NCBI GenBank assembly: GCA_965240325.2
Contig: OZ251227.1
Span: 2,108,001 to 2,172,000, forward strand
Direction of reading: 5' to 3'
DNA from: Rebecca billardiae RCC1528
Lineage: Eukaryota > Haptophyta
DNA: 64,000 nt
A program made the position numbers and the translations under genes. Shown here piece by piece: positions 30,376-40,557 of this stretch; positions within the stretch are counted from its first letter, which is position 1, and the number at the start of each line of letters is the position of its first letter. Under the pieces are notes generated by a model. It saw only the letters and a program-made list of their open reading frames with translations, was not told the DNA's origin and searched no databases.

Positions 30376-32104
30376 TCAGCCCGAGGCATCCGGGAAAGGC
30401 GGCTCGATCGGCGGCACCACGAACTGCAGCGGGCGCGCGAGGGTGGGCAGGATGCAGTACGGGAAGAGGAAGTTGACCACCCCGAGCACCGCGATGTTGG
30501 CGAGGTCAAGAGCCACCAGCACCTTGAGGCCATCCTCGCTGTACGACGGCGGCGCGTCCGGCTCGGCGGGCGGCGCGCGCGGCGGTGCGCTGCCCAGCCC
30601 GAGCGCGCCGAGCAGCGCATCCGGCCCGCGCAGCGCGTCGTCATAGTAGGCGCGCTTGAAGCGCGCGCTCAGCTCCTGCACGAGGACGAGCACCATCACG
30701 CCGGCCGCCGAGCGCTGGCCCACGTGCCACGCGAGCTTGCGCGCCGTCGAAGGCGTGATGTCCTTCCATCGCGCGCGCGCGAACGCGCGCAGCGCGCCGT
30801 AGACGCCGCCGCACGCGCCGGCAGAGAGCACGTCGAGCGGGAGGCCGACGCGCTCGTGGAGCGTCGGCGCGCTCAGCTTCGCCGCCAGCTGCTTCAGCGC
30901 GCCCAGCTGCACGTCGAGCGTGCTCAGGTCCGCCTCAAGCTGGCGGCGCTGCGCCGCGGTCGAGGTCTCGCGCTGGCTGATGCCTGCGTGGGTGGCGCGT
31001 GCGCGCGTCGGGGGGGCGGGAGGGCGCGCGCGGAGGGGGCGTGAGCCCCGCGGCGGTCGGTCGTTCGCGTGCGGCGCGGCGTGGCGCGCGCCCGCGCCGT
31101 GGCCCTCCGCCGCGGCGCGCACCCGACGCCTGCCACAGCGTGCGCGCCTCCGCCGCAGGCGCGTCTCCCAACATGGACAGCGAGTAAGCGCGCGCGGCCT
31201 CGGCATCGCTCTCGAAGGCGGGGGCGTCCGCGGCCATGCGCGAGAGCAGCCGGTTGGCAAGCTCGCCGAGGAAGAGCTTGTTCGGCGAGAGCGACGAGCG
31301 CAGCGCGTCCAGCTCGGTCACGGCCGGCGACTTGAGGACGGCCAGCCGCTGCGTGGGCCACAGGTGGGCGAGTCCCTCGATGCCCGCCTGCGCGGTCTGG
31401 CCGCCGGGCTCCTTGGTGATCATCCACGCGAAGACGCCGGCGTCGAGCGAGGCCTTGCCCTGCGCCGTCCCCGCCGCCTTGCACCCCAGCATGCACGCGT
31501 TCACCAGCACCTCGTCGTGCTGCTCGGGCGGCAGCGTCCTGTACACGCCGAGAATGTTCCACACGCGCTCGACCGCGCCCAGCCGCCAGAGGTCGGTGAC
31601 GAAGGCGGGGTGCTCGGCGGCGAAGGAGAGCAGCGCGATCGCCGTCGGCGCCATGAAGTCCGCCTCCATCGCCGGCCCGCACATGAACTTCATATCGGGC
31701 GAGCGCGCAAACTTGGCGGTGACGGACTCGAAGAGCGCCATCATCATCCCCGCCGCGAGCGGCCAGCCGAGCATGAACATGACTTTGGGCTCGGGGATGG
31801 TCGCCTGCATCTTCTTCTCGTCCATGCCCTTCATGGTCTTCTCAAAGTCCTGCGTGAGCCCCTCGATGCGCCCGTCGTCTGCGAGCATCCAGCCCGCACC
31901 CCAGAAGCCGAGCGCGACGAACGGCAGCATGTACGCGCGGCCAGGGAGGCCCTCGTTGAAGCCGTCGGGGGGCGGCGCCGGCGAGGAGAGCCACCGCGCG
32001 GGTGTTCGTGCGGCTGGCCGCGCGGCTGGCCGTGCCCACGCGGCGCACGCCGCGCTCGCACCGCGCGACGCGGCGCGCGACGCGCACAGCCTGCTCAACA
32101 GCAT
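30376..32104 (-). CDS. Probable mitochondrial membrane protein, 2 exons
   Basis: Exons 32104-31123 and 30983-30376 join in frame through a GTGCGC donor and an ACGCAG acceptor (LWQASG-ISQRET), giving 529 residues. The N-terminus (MLLSRLCASRAASRG to RWLSS) is Arg/Ser/Ala-rich without acids, a mitochondrial presequence. Hydrophobic helices are at AYMLPFVALGFWGAGWML, VMFMLGWPLAAGMMMALF and, at the C-terminus, VLVALDLANIAVLGVVNFLFPYCI. Between them are helical repeats that could be armadillo-like (PTAIALLSFAAEHPAF, ERVWNILGVYRTLP). No family is recognised. A foldback element begins only about 45 bp upstream of the start codon and so occupies the promoter region. Confidence 0.75.
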
Positions 32105-32148
32105 GGCGCACGCGCGGCACGCGGACCGCAGCAAGTTCTGGACCCTTT

Positions 32149-33242
32149 CCGGTTGGTGGGAAGGTCGGAGGCCACTCGAGCGACTTCGTGTCAGGCGAGG
32201 CAGATCGCGCCAGTGCGAGGCGAGGCAGACGCTCGCCTGCCTCGCCCAGCAGGCGAGGCAGCTAAGCTAGTAAAGCCGCGGCCGAACTTTACGAAAGCCA
32301 AATGTCTGCCGGTGCGCCGCCCGTCTTTGCGCACGGTGACAAGGGCGCGCGAGGGCGCTTCCTCACGATCCCGAAGAGCGCTGCGCGCGGCGTCGCGTTG
32401 GCGGCGGCAGCGGCGCTGGGGTGTATCTTGCCCATTCTGCTTGGCGGTGCGCGCTCATGACGCCTCGGCCGCCGCCACGCCATGCGCGACCGGGCGTGTC
32501 GCCTTCTTGACGGGCAGTGCACACGCCCTTGCAAGCGCACAGCCGTGAAGAGCCGAGAGCGTCCGTCGCGCGCACGCCGCCCACGCGGGATGAGGTTTCA
32601 GGACTATTCGTATGACACTGAGCGATCGCGCTCTGGCATGTGCGAGCCATGATGACCATGGGTAGCAACTACGATGACCACTGCTCACCTGCATTTCAGC
32701 CGATGACATCCTCTCGTTCAGCGATCTTGACTGCTCTGAACGCATGGCGAACTCGGCGGAGCGCATGGGCAAGGTGGCTTCGTTGATAACACAAAGCATC
32801 CCGCGTGGGCGGCGTGCGCGCGACGGACGCTCTCGGCTCTTCACGGCTGTGCGCTTGCAAGGGCGTGTGCACTGCCCGTCAAGAAGGCGACACGCCCGGT
32901 CGCGCATGGCGTGGCGGCGGCCGAGGCGTCATGAGCGCGCACCGCCAAGCAGAATGGGCAAGATACACCCCAGCGCCGCTGCCGCCGCCAACGCGACGCC
33001 GCGCGCAGCGCTCTTCGGGATCGTGAGGAAGCGCCCTCGCGCGCCCTTGTCACCGTGCGCAAAGACGGGCGGCGCACCGGCAGACATTTGGCTTTCGTAA
33101 AGTTCGGCCGCGGCTTTACTAGCTTAGCTGCCTCGCCTGCTGGGCGAGGCAGGCGAGCGTCTGCCTCGCCTCGCACTGGCGCGATCTGCCTCGCCTGACA
33201 CGAAGTCGCTCGAGCGGCCTCGGTCGCCAAGAACCAATCCGG
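32149..33242. mobile_element. Foldback element FB4 at a gene 5' end
   Basis: Inverted arms of about 445 bp (32,149-32,592 and 32,797-33,242) enclose a 204-bp unique spacer; total about 1,094 bp. The arms are so alike that an 83-residue open frame is identical in both. Internal GGCGAGGCAGGCG repeats form smaller palindromes (32,205-32,265 and complement). The outermost 25 bp match imperfectly (CCGG-TTGGT), and no clear target duplication is found, so the exact ends are uncertain. Confidence 0.85.
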
Positions 33243-34395
33243 GCGGTCGATTCTTATATTTTATTTTATTCGCCCATCGTAGTTTTATTTATTAGCGGAT
33301 GACTGTCTTGAGAGTAATATTATAATTGAGGAAGTCAACTTGCTGAGTCACGACCACAGTTGACCAAGATTAAGAGACGCACACAGCTCATTGGCAGGCG
33401 AGATTGACGACAGTATCGTCTATCGAGTATCGAGCGCCGCTGCCGGCTGCCGCCGACCGAATCCGTCACTCTCCTATCTATTAGGCGGCAGTCAGGCGGA
33501 CCAGCAGCCGTCCGCGGAGCCGGAGGCCGCCGCACGGCCACGGGCACGGGCACTGCCACTAGGCACTACCGCACGGCGCACTACGGGCACGGCCAACCGG
33601 GCGGGCCACGGGCCCACGTTCGGTCGAACGCCGGAACGGTCGCCGGATTTAGATCATTGAATGATATCGATCATCGAGGGATTGTCGGAATCGACACTCG
33701 CCGCTGTCGCCGTCGAAATCCCGGAGTCGATTTATCCTCGGATACTTTCCGCAGTTGATCGACTGTGATCAATTATAAGCGTACTCAATACCGTAGTTGC
33801 TTAATTTATAATAATTAGTGTCTAGTGAGTAGTGACGCGATGATAATGATGACATATTATATACAACGACCCGTCGATCTACCGGCAGCGGCTCAAAGGC
33901 ACTAGTACCGAGTCGGCCAACGGCAACAGTGAGTCTACATGACTCATGAGAGTGATGAGGCACTTGAGAGTTGAGCCTTGAGGCACGGTGGCGGTCGACA
34001 CGCGCCTGACTGACAGTGACACGGGTTAAGACTCGCCACTCGGCCTCGGCCTCGGGCCGCCCCCCCCCCCCGCGCGGCCGTTACGACAGCCCGTGACTCA
34101 GTGCTCGGCAGACAGTCGCGCGGTCGCGCAGATGTGAGATGACCGATGACGATCGAGCACCTTAGCACCAACACCGGTGTCCGGTCCCGGACCCGTCAGG
34201 CGTCACTGTCACAGACCCGACTCACCGCGCCGCCGGTCCGCCCTCGGCCCCGCCGGCCTCGCGAGTCACGCCCTTGACCCGTCAGCACGGCCACCTGACA
34301 GCCAGCTCGCCGGTCACCTGTATTAACCCATCACGGAGAGTCTGGCCCATGCGCTGCGCGGATCGCATCCGCTCCCGCCGGGCCGGGCTCCCTGC
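33243..34395. other. Intergenic region, no gene seen
   Basis: It is AT-rich at 33,250-33,330 and 33,770-33,870, and carries one AGAGACGCACACAGCTCA motif copy near 33,370 and a C12 run near 34,060. Nothing protein-like is seen. Confidence 0.5.
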
Positions 34396-36072
34396 TCACA
34401 TCCCAGCAGCACTGCGCATCCGCGCCTCGGCGATGCTCTGCCGCCGCTGCTCGAGCTGCTGCCGCCGGCGCTCGAGGTCTGAGCGGAGTCCGGCCGAGTC
34501 GAACGCGCCGCCTAGCGCGCGTGTCGTCACGTGCCCGCCCTCCCCGCCCCCACTGCCCGGCGCGCGCGCGCCTGCAGGCACGCCACTTGGCACGGAGCCC
34601 TCGCTGGTCGCTCCGCGCAGGCCCGCCGACTCGACGACCCCGGCGTCCACGACACGCGCCGGGTCCAAAGCGCGTGCGCCGCTGTCGGGGAAGGCGAAGG
34701 CGCCACCGCCGGCGCCACCGCCTGCGCGCCCGGCGTCGCGCGTCGGCGCCGAGCTGCCTCCCCCGGAGCCGGCCGGCAGCACCGACGGCGTCGCGAGCAG
34801 CCCAGCCGGGCCCTCGGCGTCGCGGGCGCTTGCGGGCTCCGCCACGGTGTCACCAGCCGCCGCCTGTCCCCGCGGTGGCGCTCGGCGCGCCGAGCCGGCC
34901 CCGCCGCGACCGAGCGCGCCGCCCACGCCGAGCGCGGCCGCGCCGAGCGCGCTCAGCTCGCTCTCATGCAGCTCGAGCCGCTCGGCGAGCGTGCGCGCGC
35001 GCGCATCGAGCTCTGCGCGCATGCGCTCGACCTCTGCGCGCAGCTCGTCCCGCGAGGCCAGCGCGAGCACGCGCGTCTCGAGCTGCGAGAAGTCCGCGCG
35101 CGACGCGCGCTCCGCCGCACTCGCCGACGCTGCGTCGGCCGCATCGGCGGCGCGCTCGGCAATGGCCGCTGTCGCCTCGACGCGCCGCGCGAGCTCAGTG
35201 GTCGCGGCGCGCGTGTCGGCCTCGGCGGCGCGCTGGCTGGCGGTGGAGACGCGCGTGAGCTCATCAATCTGCGCCACCGCCTCCTCGCGCCCCATCTTGC
35301 CCTGCACGTCCGCCTCCACCCGGCGCAGCGCCGCCCACACCTGCTCGCGCTCGGCGCGCGCGTCCTCGGCCGAGCGCTCGACGCGCCGGTCGGTCGCCGT
35401 CGAGTGCGAGCGCGCCTCGGAGCCGACGGTGGAGATGGCGGCCTCGAGCTGAGCGGTCGAGGCGGCGTGCGCGCGCTGCAGCCGCTCCACCGCCTCTGTC
35501 GTCGCCAGCCGCGGCAGCTGCTGCGCGTGGTCAGCGAGGAGGGTCGCGTGTGCGCCGAGCGATTCGCTCAGCTCGGCAGCGCGCGAGCGCGCGACGTCGG
35601 ACGCGGCGCGCTGCGAGGCCTCCAGCGCGGCGCGGGCGGCGTGGAGCTGATCGACGCTCACGCGCTCGCCCACCGCCGCCTCGACGCGCTTCAGCTCGCG
35701 CAGCGGCGCGAGGTTCTGCAGCTCGGCCTGCAGCTCGGAGACGGCGAGCGTGCGCGCCGCCTCGCGCGCGTCCGCCGCCTCGCTCATCGTGCCCACGCGC
35801 GAGGCGAGCTCGTCGGCCTGCCGGGCGAGCACGTCGCGAGCCTGCCGCGCATCGGCCTCGACGCGCCGAACCTCGCGCTCCGTCGCCTTGCTGCCGAGCG
35901 CCGCATCGATTGCATCGAGGCGCCGCTCCACCTTGGCCCAGCGTGCATCATTATCGGCACGCAGCTGCTCGATGACCGCTGCCTGCAGGCGCCGCGCCTC
36001 GACGAGCTCGGATAGCACTTGTTGGAGCCCGTCGAACTGGATGAGCCCGCTCAGGTCCGCGCCACCCGTCAT
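34396..36072 (-). CDS. Coiled-coil protein, head-to-head with ARL3
   Basis: A single-exon gene of 558 residues from the ATG at 36072. Residues 1-370 are almost continuous heptad-like helix (LIQFDGLQQVLSELVEARRL, KVERRLDAIDAALGSKATER, DELRAEVERMRAELDARART). A Gly/Ala/Pro-rich disordered stretch (about 385-520) follows, and a short basic helix closes (DLERRRQQLEQRRQSIAEAR). No family is recognised. Its start codon lies 191 bp from that of ARL3 on the other strand, so the two probably share a promoter region. A flagellar or basal-body role is suggested only by that pairing and by the coiled-coil make-up. Confidence 0.75.
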   Translation of the reverse strand: MTGGADLSGLIQFDGLQQVLSELVEARRLQAAVIEQLRADNDARWAKVERRLDAIDAALGSKATEREVRRVEADARQARDVLARQADELASRVGTMSEAADAREAARTLAVSELQAELQNLAPLRELKRVEAAVGERVSVDQLHAARAALEASQRAASDVARSRAAELSESLGAHATLLADHAQQLPRLATTEAVERLQRAHAASTAQLEAAISTVGSEARSHSTATDRRVERSAEDARAEREQVWAALRRVEADVQGKMGREEAVAQIDELTRVSTASQRAAEADTRAATTELARRVEATAAIAERAADAADAASASAAERASRADFSQLETRVLALASRDELRAEVERMRAELDARARTLAERLELHESELSALGAAALGVGGALGRGGAGSARRAPPRGQAAAGDTVAEPASARDAEGPAGLLATPSVLPAGSGGGSSAPTRDAGRAGGGAGGGAFAFPDSGARALDPARVVDAGVVESAGLRGATSEGSVPSGVPAGARAPGSGGGEGGHVTTRALGGAFDSAGLRSDLERRRQQLEQRRQSIAEARMRSAAGM

Positions 36073-36263
36073 CGTGCCGCTGGCGAGGCTTTGGCGACGA
36101 CAGGCCCACGCCTCACGCCCGCGAGTGAGGCGTGCTTTTGAACCGGTGACGACTGCCGCGGACCCGGGCGCCGGACCCGGATCCGGCTCCCGGACCGCGG
36201 GCGGCGCTGCCGGGCTGCCGGCGCACCCTCCGGAAAGCGGACCTGGAGCGTTGTCAGGTCAGG

Positions 36264-37285
36264 ATGGTGCGCGCCTCGGCGGCCTCTTTCGTCGGCCACT
36301 GCCTCACGCGCGTGCGTCCGGCCGACGCGAGCGGTGCGTGACCGGTGCGTTTCGTTGCGTCATGCGCCCCGCTCTCGCCGCCCCGCTCGCTCTCCAGGGC
36401 CTTCTGACGCTGCTCCGAAGCCTGAAGCAGAATGACCAGGAGTATCGGGTGCTGATGCTCGGGCTGGATAACTCGGGCAAGACGACGGCATTGAAGCAGC
36501 TGGCCGGGGTGCGTGCGCGGCGAAGCGTGCGATCGCTCGCCCATCCGCTCGAGCTCGCCACGACCGCGGCACCCCGTCTTCACCGCGGCCGACGCCTGCG
36601 GCGCGCGCCCGCGCGCGTGTGGCCTGCAGGAGGACGTGTCGCACATCACGCCCACGCAGGGCTTCAACATCAAGTCGGTGCAGACGGAGGGCTTCAAGCT
36701 GAACGTGTGGGATATCGGCGGTCAGAAGTCGATCCGTCCGTACTGGAAGAACTACTACTCAAACACCGATGGGCTGGTCCGTGCCGCGCCGGCTCTCGCG
36801 GCGCGGGCGCCCTTGTCCGCGGGCCGCGCGCGCTTACCGCACCGCCGGCGCACTTGCCCACGCGCGACGCGCGTGCTTGTGCGCGCAGATCTACATGATC
36901 GACAGTGCAGATCGTGCGCGTGTGGAGGAGACCGCCGAGGAGCTGGTGCGTGCGTGCGACCGAGCGCGCCATGCGTGCGCGCTCCCACCCAGCGCGCGCT
37001 CTGACTTGGCCGTGTGACACCGCGCGCTGTGGCGCGTCTGGTGCGCAGGCGGAGCTGCTCGAGGAGGAGTCTCTCGAGGGCGTGACTGTGCTGCTCTTCG
37101 CGAACAAGCAGGACCTGATCACCGCTCTCGCTCCGGAGGAGCTGATGAGCTCGCTCGACTTGACCAACCAGCGCGGCCGAAAGATCATCATGCAGCCGTG
37201 CTCGGCCAAGACGGGCGACGGCTTGCAGGAGGGCCTCAAGCAGCTGCTTGACGTGATCAACCAGGCCAAGGCGGCCGGCAAGTGA
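36264..37285 (+). CDS. ARL3: ARL3-type small GTPase, 5 exons
   Basis: Ciliary ARF-like GTPase that releases lipidated cargo from PDE6D/UNC119-type carriers. Exon 1 is the ATG alone (36264-36266), followed by 36398-36508, 36630-36776, 36889-36945 and 37049-37285; all introns are GT-AG with donors GTGCG or GTCCG. The product has 184 residues against 182 for the human protein. Motifs are Gly2 (the family is not always myristoylated), P-loop GLDNSGKT (23-30), switch I Thr47 in [14 protein letters not shown], switch II WDIGGQ (65-70), NKQD (125-128) and SAK (158-160). [16 protein letters not shown] and [14 protein letters not shown] are characteristic of ARL3 rather than ARL2 or ARF. Without the one-codon exon no Met would precede [10 protein letters not shown] in a suitable place. 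Confidence 0.95.
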
Positions 37286-38073
37286 GCGGTCGGCGACGCG
37301 TGCGCCACGGGCGGTACATCCTGGCTCGGGACGGAGCGGAGCCATTGGGCTTGCGAAGCGTTGCAGCTCGGGCCCACTGGCGGATCCGCACAACCTGACT
37401 GAAAGACCCTGAGTCAGGAAAGGGTGTGGCCCCACAGCGACCGCCCGGACGAGGGCCGCTCGGAATAGCCATGAGTGCGACGTCACGCGCTGCTGTTGCC
37501 AGGCCTGAGGGCCAGCCACTAGTGAGGCCCTGGCAGCGTACGGCCCGGCCCGTACGGGCCCACTAGGCACTACTCACGTCTGACTCCTGTCCCGCCGACT
37601 CCCGAGGCCGAGGCGGGCCGAGCCCGAGGCCACCGGCCGCACCCGAGGCGGAGGTTCAGGTCCTGTCCGTCCGCCGAGTCCGTCCCGCGTCGCCAGCCTG
37701 ACCCAGCCTCGGCTACCCCCCACCCTGAGGCCTGTCGGCAGACGTGAGACGGGCGTCCGACTCACCGTCTCACGCGGACTCATCAGACTTAGTGACTACT
37801 GTTTCGCTCACGCTCAGACCTTTCCGCCATTTCCGGGGGGGCCGTGCGCCACAATGACAATATGAATAATGATGATCGGCTACGCCGATCCTCGGGTAGT
37901 AAACAACGAAGTTGAGAGCGCACGGCCCTGACTCGGCGGCCTGACAGTAGTTGTCGCGTTCTTCACCGAATCACGATGCGCGCGCGCGCCCGGCGCGTCG
38001 CCGTGCAGGAGACGCGGGCGCGAGTAATCGACGCGATCGACGGCCTCGGGGGGCTGCGCCGTGTCGCGGCTCT
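37286..38073. other. Intergenic region, no gene seen
   Basis: No gene is supported. A phrase CTCACGCTCAGACCTTTC with nearby GGGGGGGCCGTGCGCC (37,809-37,850) recurs at 40,476-40,510, marking a small dispersed repeat. Confidence 0.45.
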
Positions 38074-39740
38074 TCATTCAGTCTTCGTAACGCAGCCGGC
38101 TTGCCCCTCGAGCGCGCGCACGCACTCTGACTCGGCGGTGTCCCACGCCCACAGCCGCACGACCGCGTCGCTGTCGTCGCCCGCGCTCGCCGCGACGCGC
38201 CCGTCGGCCGAGAGTGCGACCGCCTCCACCCAGCCGGCGTGCGCTAGCAGCACAGCCTCGCACGGCCCGCGCGCGGCGAGCAGGGGCGCTCGCGCGCAGT
38301 GCTCGCGCCCGCGCGCCCAGCTGGCGCGGGCGGCCGGGTGCGCGGCGCGCGGCGCGCGCCGCGCCCACGCGGACTCGTGCGGCGCCGAGCCAACCGGCTG
38401 CTCGAGGCACAGCGCGAGGCAGCGGCCCGGCGCCGCGGCGGCGGCGGAGGCGCTCAGCCGCGCGAGCTGCAGCCAGTCTGCGACGCGCGCGCGCAGCGCT
38501 GCAGCCTCCGCGCGCGCGGCCGCGCCCGGCTCGCCGCCGCCGCCGCCGCGCGCGTCGGCGTCGGCGAGCGCCGCGGCCGTGTCCGCGAGGTCGCGCACGT
38601 ACTCGGTCTCGAGGCCGTGCCGCGCGCGCGCCTCCCACCCGTCCGCGCCCGCGTCGGTGAGCTCGCGCGCCGCGTCGGCCGCGCGCCCGGCCGCGAGCAG
38701 CGCTTGCGCTAGCTCCTCGCACCGGCGCACATTGAGCACGGCGGCGTTGCGGCCGGCGAAGGCCGAGGCGCGCGGCGGAGAGGAGCAGGGGCTGCGGCGC
38801 GACGCGCCGCCGCCCGTCCTCGCCGCCGGTGGCCTTCGGGTGGCGCAGCGGTTTGGCGGCCTCGCCCGCCCACGTGCCAGCCCAGAAATCCGCGAGCGCG
38901 TGCGCGTCGGCCGGGCGGGCGCACCGTGCCGCCGCCGCCTCGGCCACCTGATGACGGTGGTACCAGCGCAAAGGGCCGTCGCCGCCGGCGAGCAGCGAGC
39001 CGAGCGCGTCGCGCACGGCGAGCCACACGGGCAGCCGCACCACCGCCGGCACCCAGAACTCGAACACGGACGCCCAGCACGTCCTCGTGCAGAGGGAGCG
39101 AGTCCTCCAGCTCGGCACTCGAGAGGCCGCGGCGCGACGCGCAGATGGCGCCGCACGCACGAGCATCGCGCCGTGCAGCCGCTCGACGCGCTCGAAGGTG
39201 GCGGCGACGGCGGCGCGCGCGTCGGCGGGCAGGTGCGCTGGCGGCGGCTCGCCCGAGCGCCACTCCGCCGCCGCGTCGGCGAGCAGCACGGCGTGCAGCG
39301 CGCTCGGCATCTCTCCGTGTGCCGAGCGCACCGCCTCGGCCTGCCGCGCGTCGAGCGTGCGCCCCGCCGCGCCGAGCCGGCCTCGCACCACCGCCTCAGC
39401 GTCCGCCGCCGAGAGCCCGCCGAGCTGCAGCGCGGGCACGCCCAGCTGCGCGAGCCGCGTCGCGCACCCGTAACGGTAGCCGCCAGCGTCACCGCCAGCG
39501 TCACCGCCAGCGTCAGCGCCCGCGAGTCGATCTGCGCCAAAAAGGACAGAGTCAAGAAGCGTGTCGAGCGGCGCGGTGGAGAGCAGCGCGGAGTAGCGCA
39601 CGCGCTCGCCGCCCTCAAGCACCGCCTCGTGCTCGTGCGCCGCGAACGAGCGGCTCGCGCCGCCGTCCTCGCTGGAGCCCGACGTGACGACGCGGCTCCG
39701 CGATCCGCGCGCGCGCAGCCGCGCAAGCACCTGGGTATTT
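38074..39740 (-). pseudogene. Broken NACHT/NWD-WD40 type STAND gene
   Basis: The minus strand encodes pieces typical of the helical part and first WD40 repeat of STAND proteins such as NWD1 and TEP1. In order: LGGLSAADAEAVVRGRL with LDARQAEAVRSAHGEMPSAL; FERVERLHGAMLV; SRRGLSSAELEDSL with LHEDVL in a second frame; FEFWVPAVVRLP and LRWYHRHQVAEAA back in the first frame; LAAGRAADAARELTDAG in a third frame; and a single WD repeat (LLAHAGWVEAVALSADG to VVRLWAWDT), then a stop at 38,074. The frame changes are too close for introns, there is no ATG start, and the P-loop part is missing. The 5' end (about 39,550-39,660, GGERVRYSALLSTAPLDTLL) looks like a piece of an FAD-dependent amine oxidase, suggesting a chimeric remnant. 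Confidence 0.6.
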
Positions 39741-40557
39741 TTCGAGCACTCTGTCCCTTAAGTGCGGCAGCTCAAAAAATGGCGTTTCGCTTCAAAGAAT
39801 CATGTACGTATAAATCAAGGGGCTTAACCAAATAACCTGCTTGAATCGCTGTTTTTGAAGTGCGGTTCTCTTAAGAGGAGAGGGATGCTACTAATCTATG
39901 TTCCCGTGTATTACTCGTGTATGAATCAAGGGTTATCAAGGGGCTTAACAAGGGGCTTAACCTGATGATACCCGCCACTGAGAAGCGACGGTTCATGACA
40001 TCATATCGCGTGCCTAGGCGTTTTTGATTAGGCGAAGATCTAACAAGGTTCATTTCGCGGGTACCAATAGACAAACGAGCCGCGATGACGAACGTCGTGC
40101 CATAATACGTTAGTTGATACTGAAACGTTGTTTTTGAAGTGTGGTTCTCTTCAGAGGAGAAGGATAATTGGAGACGATACTTTACTCTTTGAATTGGAAT
40201 CAGCAAACCAAGAGTGTATATCAGCAGGAGAATCACGAACGGCCCACCATAATTATCAGAAAGATGCAGACGCCTTTGTCCTTATTCGAGTTCGATTTCT
40301 TCTATTACTTACTATCCAAGGATTAAGGAGCAGTACAAACGCAATCATGAGCATGCAGCGATATCGAGTCAAATGCGGATTTCACACCTAAACCCACCTT
40401 CAAAAATCCCCCAAATCCTGCGCGCATCCTCTTTTTTGATTTTGCGGAGCACGTGCGCCGCCCCCCCCGGCTTTCGCTCACGCTCAGACCTTTCGGGGGG
40501 GCCGTGCGCCATAATCACAGTCACACGGTCCGACGGCGGACCGTACTCTTCGCGTCG
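39741..40557. other. Intergenic region, AT-richer, short repeats
   Basis: A phrase reading GTTTTTGAAGTG, GGTTCTCTT and AGAGGAGA occurs at about 39,852-39,886 and 40,130-40,163. GGGGCTTAAC is repeated near 39,820, 39,930 and 39,950. No gene is seen. Confidence 0.45.
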
